From: Avena insularis
Taxonomy: Eukaryota > Streptophyta > Magnoliopsida > Poales > Poaceae
Reading direction: 5' to 3'
Length of the DNA stretch: 64,000 bases
Assembly: GCA_023614405.1 (NCBI GenBank)
Contig: JAJUPC010000040.1
Coordinates: 682,001-746,000 of the forward strand
The notes under the pieces were generated by a model, which saw only the letters and a list, made by a program, of their open reading frames with translations, did not search any database and had not been told where the DNA came from. Positions 61,415 through 64,000 of the stretch are shown here, piece after piece (the stretch's first letter is position 1; each line of letters opens with the position of its first letter). The position numbers and the translations under genes were made by a program.

Positions 61415-62156
61415 TATTCTTTTTTAGAGCAACCACATATTTCAATAATCGAAAATCAAGTTACATGGAGCAACACATGTGGAAACTAAAAGACAAACTA
61501 GGATAAAATGATTATCCCGAAAACAATGCAGATAAAATTCTAAGAGACCGAGAAATACAAAACGATTCCTAGGGTTTCCCCGAACCACCAAATCCAGCCA
61601 TCGCCATCCAACTCCAGCGCCGTCGAGACGCACGCTGGAATAGACGTCGAACCTCCAACACTGCAAGATCCACAAAAACACCATCACTAATGAAATTTTA
61701 TGAGTCGATGAACAAACCTACTGCATGCAACGAGACACATGTCACTCTGACACGTCGACTGAGGAACGTCCCCGTGCTATCTTGAACCAAGATCCATTGC
61801 CTATCATCGACAAAGTCGAAGAAGAACGACGGATCCACTACCTTCGGCCCTACATCCTTGCTCCAGAGAAACCACCTCGCCCCGGCCTCTAGCGCTGTCG
61901 TTGAGAACGACGAATGCTCGCGACATACTGAGAAACTGATCTCCTAGATCTGAAGAACGATGAGAAGACCAAGCTGTCAATATGAAGGAACAACTAGCAC
62001 ATCTTGCCATCAACTTTGAGACGTTGCCGTAAATGTGGGAATAGAGTTAAGACAGATTTATTGCCCGACGCCACTCTCACCACCCAAATGATATATATAC
62101 CCTAACCCTAACTACGAGGCGGATAAACAAAGAGGAGAGGCGAGAGCTTTTTTTAT
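61415..62156 (-). mobile_element. 742-bp insertion between 10-bp direct repeats, possibly LINE-mobilised
   Basis: No long frame. Read on the minus strand it starts ATAAAAAAAGCTCTCGCC, passes through a telomere-like TTAGGGTTAGGG and ends GGTTGCTCTAAAAAAGAATA, an A-rich 3' tail. A TSD longer than 5 bp plus an A-rich tail fits a non-LTR or processed insertion better than an LTR or TIR element. No RT or endonuclease motif is seen, so it would be a truncated LINE or a passenger sequence. Confidence 0.5.
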
Positions 62157-62166
62157 AATAGTGCCG
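62157..62166. other. 10-bp direct repeat, right (AATAGTGCCG)
   Basis: Exact match to 61405-61414. Confidence 0.7.
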
Positions 62167-62221
62167 GAATTGGGCGAAATATCGAACGGGTAAAGGTGCT
62201 CTAAAAAAAAGTTTCTTTTCT

Positions 62222-62519
62222 TCCGGACCACACCAATCCCTCCACCCAGCCGTTCTGAGTCACCGAGCAGTTGTCGTCACCGCGTCCTCTCCCCCTTTTG
62301 TCCCTTTCCTCTCTCTTTCATCCCTGCCCGGTCTTCCCTGCCTCTCGTCCTTGGAGGTGCAGCATAGCCAATCCGCCTGATTGTTGGTCTCTGTTCCGGA
62401 TCCAAGAATCCGAGTAACTCCCCCGAGTCTGCGGCCGCTTGTTTCTTGTTGGTATAGCTCTCTTCTTTCTCTTAATTCTTGATCTTGTCCTGCTTGTGAC
62501 GACATGTAGCTTTTGCCTG
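62222..62519 (+). promoter_or_regulatory. Probable promoter-proximal region and first leader exon of the GRAS gene
   Basis: CT-rich, moderately GC-rich sequence typical of a plant 5' leader. A splice donor candidate CTG|GTAAAT is at 62519/62520; a second one, GTATAG, is near 62449. No clear TATA box separates this from the repeat-derived DNA that ends near 62211. Extent and transcription start are inferred, not seen. Confidence 0.45.
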
Positions 62520-63220
62520 GTAAATGTTGGTTGACCTTGAATTTGGCTCAGGACTTTATGGTCTATATGCTTCTCCTGTTAGTTCCATAATGGTTTTTTC
62601 TTGTTTGTGTTAAATTTGGCTAAATAAGTACTCTAGGTTAGTTCTTTGGTTCTGTTGACCCCGTGCGTACGGCCATACCCACAAAATAATGGCCCCGGAC
62701 GAAAATATTAAGTAGATTAATGGTTTGGTTCTGTTGAATATATCTCAAGTGTATATTAGTTTCTCAGTTGTCTTGGATGCCATTTTATTAGTAGTATGTT
62801 GCTCATTCTTTAAGAACTTGTTGCCTCTACAGAGATCTCCTACTAGTATTGGTATGTAATATTCTTGATATACACATCACTGTAGAATCTGTTTTATCAT
62901 TTCATAGCAAAAGATGCCGCCTTGATGTCCTCCATAATTAAGGCCTTAACAGATTCGCGCAATTCCAATGGATGCAGTAGAACATAACTTGAGACATATT
63001 TGGTACATCTTCCCTGGTAAAAGTGATAGGGTTGTTTTTATTTGTGGCTGATTGTTTTTATTTGGTACATGGCTTTAATGATATTCTTCACTAGGGTTCA
63101 TATTTTCTTTTGACTTAGCTGTCTTGCCATGAAAGAGAACAACTTATGTGGCTTAGATATTACTGTACACTCAGTTCATGATTGAAATATATACTGAATA
63201 CGTTTTTGATAAAGATGGCA
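62520..63220 (+). other. Probable leader intron of the GRAS gene
   Basis: T-rich sequence without a sustained coding frame, bounded by GTAAAT at 62520 and an AG at 63219-63220 (GATGGCAG|GATC). PAT1-type GRAS genes often have an otherwise uninterrupted CDS with an intron in the leader. An alternative acceptor is CCACCAG at 63261-63267, directly before the start codon. Confidence 0.5.
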
Positions 63221-63268
63221 GGATCAACTACATGTTGAGTATTGCCGTGCAAGGTTGTAACCACCAGT

Positions 63269-64000
63269 ATGTCGGCCAAGGCTTCAGACCGTGCATACAG
63301 ACGCACAGATGATTCACAGATGGCATACTACAACAATTCAGTGCCTTTGGGGCAAAATGGAAGGTTCTATGTAACGCAAAATCATCTGGATGTTCACTAT
63401 GTGTCGTCAGATGATGGGTCACAGAAGATAAGATCCAACCCTCAAGTATTTGAGCCACAGTACTGCACCCTGGAGTCATCATCCGGTAATGGTGTGTATC
63501 CTACACAAAGCTCCACATCTTCTCAGAGCATCTCCCCTATAAGTGGGAGCCCACTGTCTCAGCATGATAGCCACTCAGACCATGTATATGGTTCGCCCCC
63601 AAGCGCTTCCTGTGTTACCGAGGTTGCGGATCTCCAGGTTAAACTAAAGGAGCTAGAGAATGCAATTCTTGGACCTGAATTGGACATAGCATATGACAGC
63701 CCTGAGAGCAACTTGCAAGCCAACAACCCTTTGAAACCTGATGATTGGAAACAACTTCTGGGAATTAATACAGGGGATTTGAAGGAGGTAATCATAGCAT
63801 GTGGTAGGGCTGTTGCTGAGGACGATGTATTTGCAACAGAACTACTGCTATCAGAGCTAGGTCAGTTGGTTTCTGTCTCTGGTGATCCAATGCAACGACT
63901 GGGCGCCTATATGCTGGAAGGCCTTGTTGCCAGGCTTTCTTCCTCTGGGAGTAAAATATATAAATCCTTGAAGTGTAAAGAACCTACAGGCTCTGAGCTC
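63269..64000 (+). CDS. CIGR1: GRAS transcription regulator, PAT1 subfamily, CIGR1-like (3' end outside window)
   Basis: An open frame of 244 codons, uninterrupted to the window edge. It starts MSAKASDRAYRRTDDSQMAYYNN. The variable N-terminus contains the conserved patches QYCTLESSSGNGVYP (64-78) and SGSPLSQHDSHSDH (92-105), then a Leu-rich segment LQVKLKELENAILGPE (122-137). The GRAS domain begins near residue 170 with LKEVIIACGRAVAEDD and continues as GDPMQRLGAYMLEGLVARL (205-223) and KSLKCKEPTGSEL. This closely matches what I recall of rice CIGR1 (chitin-inducible gibberellin-responsive), a nuclear regulator of about 570 residues, so roughly 40 percent is visible. The VHIID, PFYRE and SAW regions lie beyond 64000. 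The start is chosen as the first in-frame Met; upstream ATGs at 63214 and 63232 are out of frame. The paralogue CIGR2 is a less likely identity. Confidence 0.9.
   Translation, partial: MSAKASDRAYRRTDDSQMAYYNNSVPLGQNGRFYVTQNHLDVHYVSSDDGSQKIRSNPQVFEPQYCTLESSSGNGVYPTQSSTSSQSISPISGSPLSQHDSHSDHVYGSPPSASCVTEVADLQVKLKELENAILGPELDIAYDSPESNLQANNPLKPDDWKQLLGINTGDLKEVIIACGRAVAEDDVFATELLLSELGQLVSVSGDPMQRLGAYMLEGLVARLSSSGSKIYKSLKCKEPTGSEL

Noticed and set aside
61419..62211. MITE with TIRs CTTTTTTAGAGCA...GGTGCTCTAAAAAAAAG
   Set aside because: The inverted match is short and poly-T/A driven, and no TSD flanks it; the 10-bp direct repeat at 61405/62157 gives a better boundary.

Overview
The window is repeat-dominated DNA from a grass nuclear genome, most likely Triticeae (wheat, barley, rye or a relative). 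The evidence is BARE/WIS/Angela-type Ty1/copia elements whose LTRs open with TGTTGGAGATATGCCC or TGAAGGGAATATGCCC on the minus strand, gypsy chromoviruses with LTRs of 4 kb or more, and one ordinary plant gene at the right edge. I see no prokaryotic features, rRNA, tRNA or CRISPR. No previously undescribed molecular system is evident. The most informative structure is a tandem duplication buried in nested retrotransposons.

Layout. 1-2375 and 11416-15086 are the two halves of an old, AT-rich sequence with a GC-rich core, probably a decayed long gypsy LTR. It was split by C1, a nearly complete copia element (2381-11410, minus strand, TSD GACTA). 15087-18558 is a short element without coding capacity (L1), truncated in both LTRs. 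18559-22977 is a 5'-truncated plus-strand gypsy chromovirus (G1a: RT, RNase H, integrase, chromodomain, start of 3' LTR). Its LTR is interrupted by the non-autonomous copia C2 (22978-31179, TSD GCACC) and continues to 31466. There the sequence jumps back to a point inside the G1 reverse transcriptase, and the whole RT-integrase-LTR-copia block is repeated as G1b plus C3 (49841-58038, same TSD). The second copy also carries a full gypsy element G2 (33089-47567, minus strand, 4.6-kb LTRs, TSD CCAGT) inside the integrase gene. The G1b LTR ends at 60709.

Order of events readable from the sequence: G1 decayed (stop codons shared by both copies); C2 inserted in its LTR; a block of about 12.4 kb was tandemly duplicated across a 3-bp TCC microhomology; G2 entered copy 2; copy-specific substitutions accumulated.

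Right edge. 60714-61127 is a broken fragment of a hypothetical plant gene or transposon ORF. 61415-62156 is a 742-bp insertion between perfect 10-bp direct repeats. 62222-64000 holds the 5' leader, a probable leader intron and the first 244 codons of a PAT1-subfamily GRAS regulator resembling rice CIGR1; the gene runs off the window.

Caution: the paired LTRs of G2, and parts of the duplicated G1 LTR, are almost identical in AT-rich stretches but full of small indels in GC-rich, CG-rich stretches. Some frameshifts reported here may therefore be consensus errors rather than biology.
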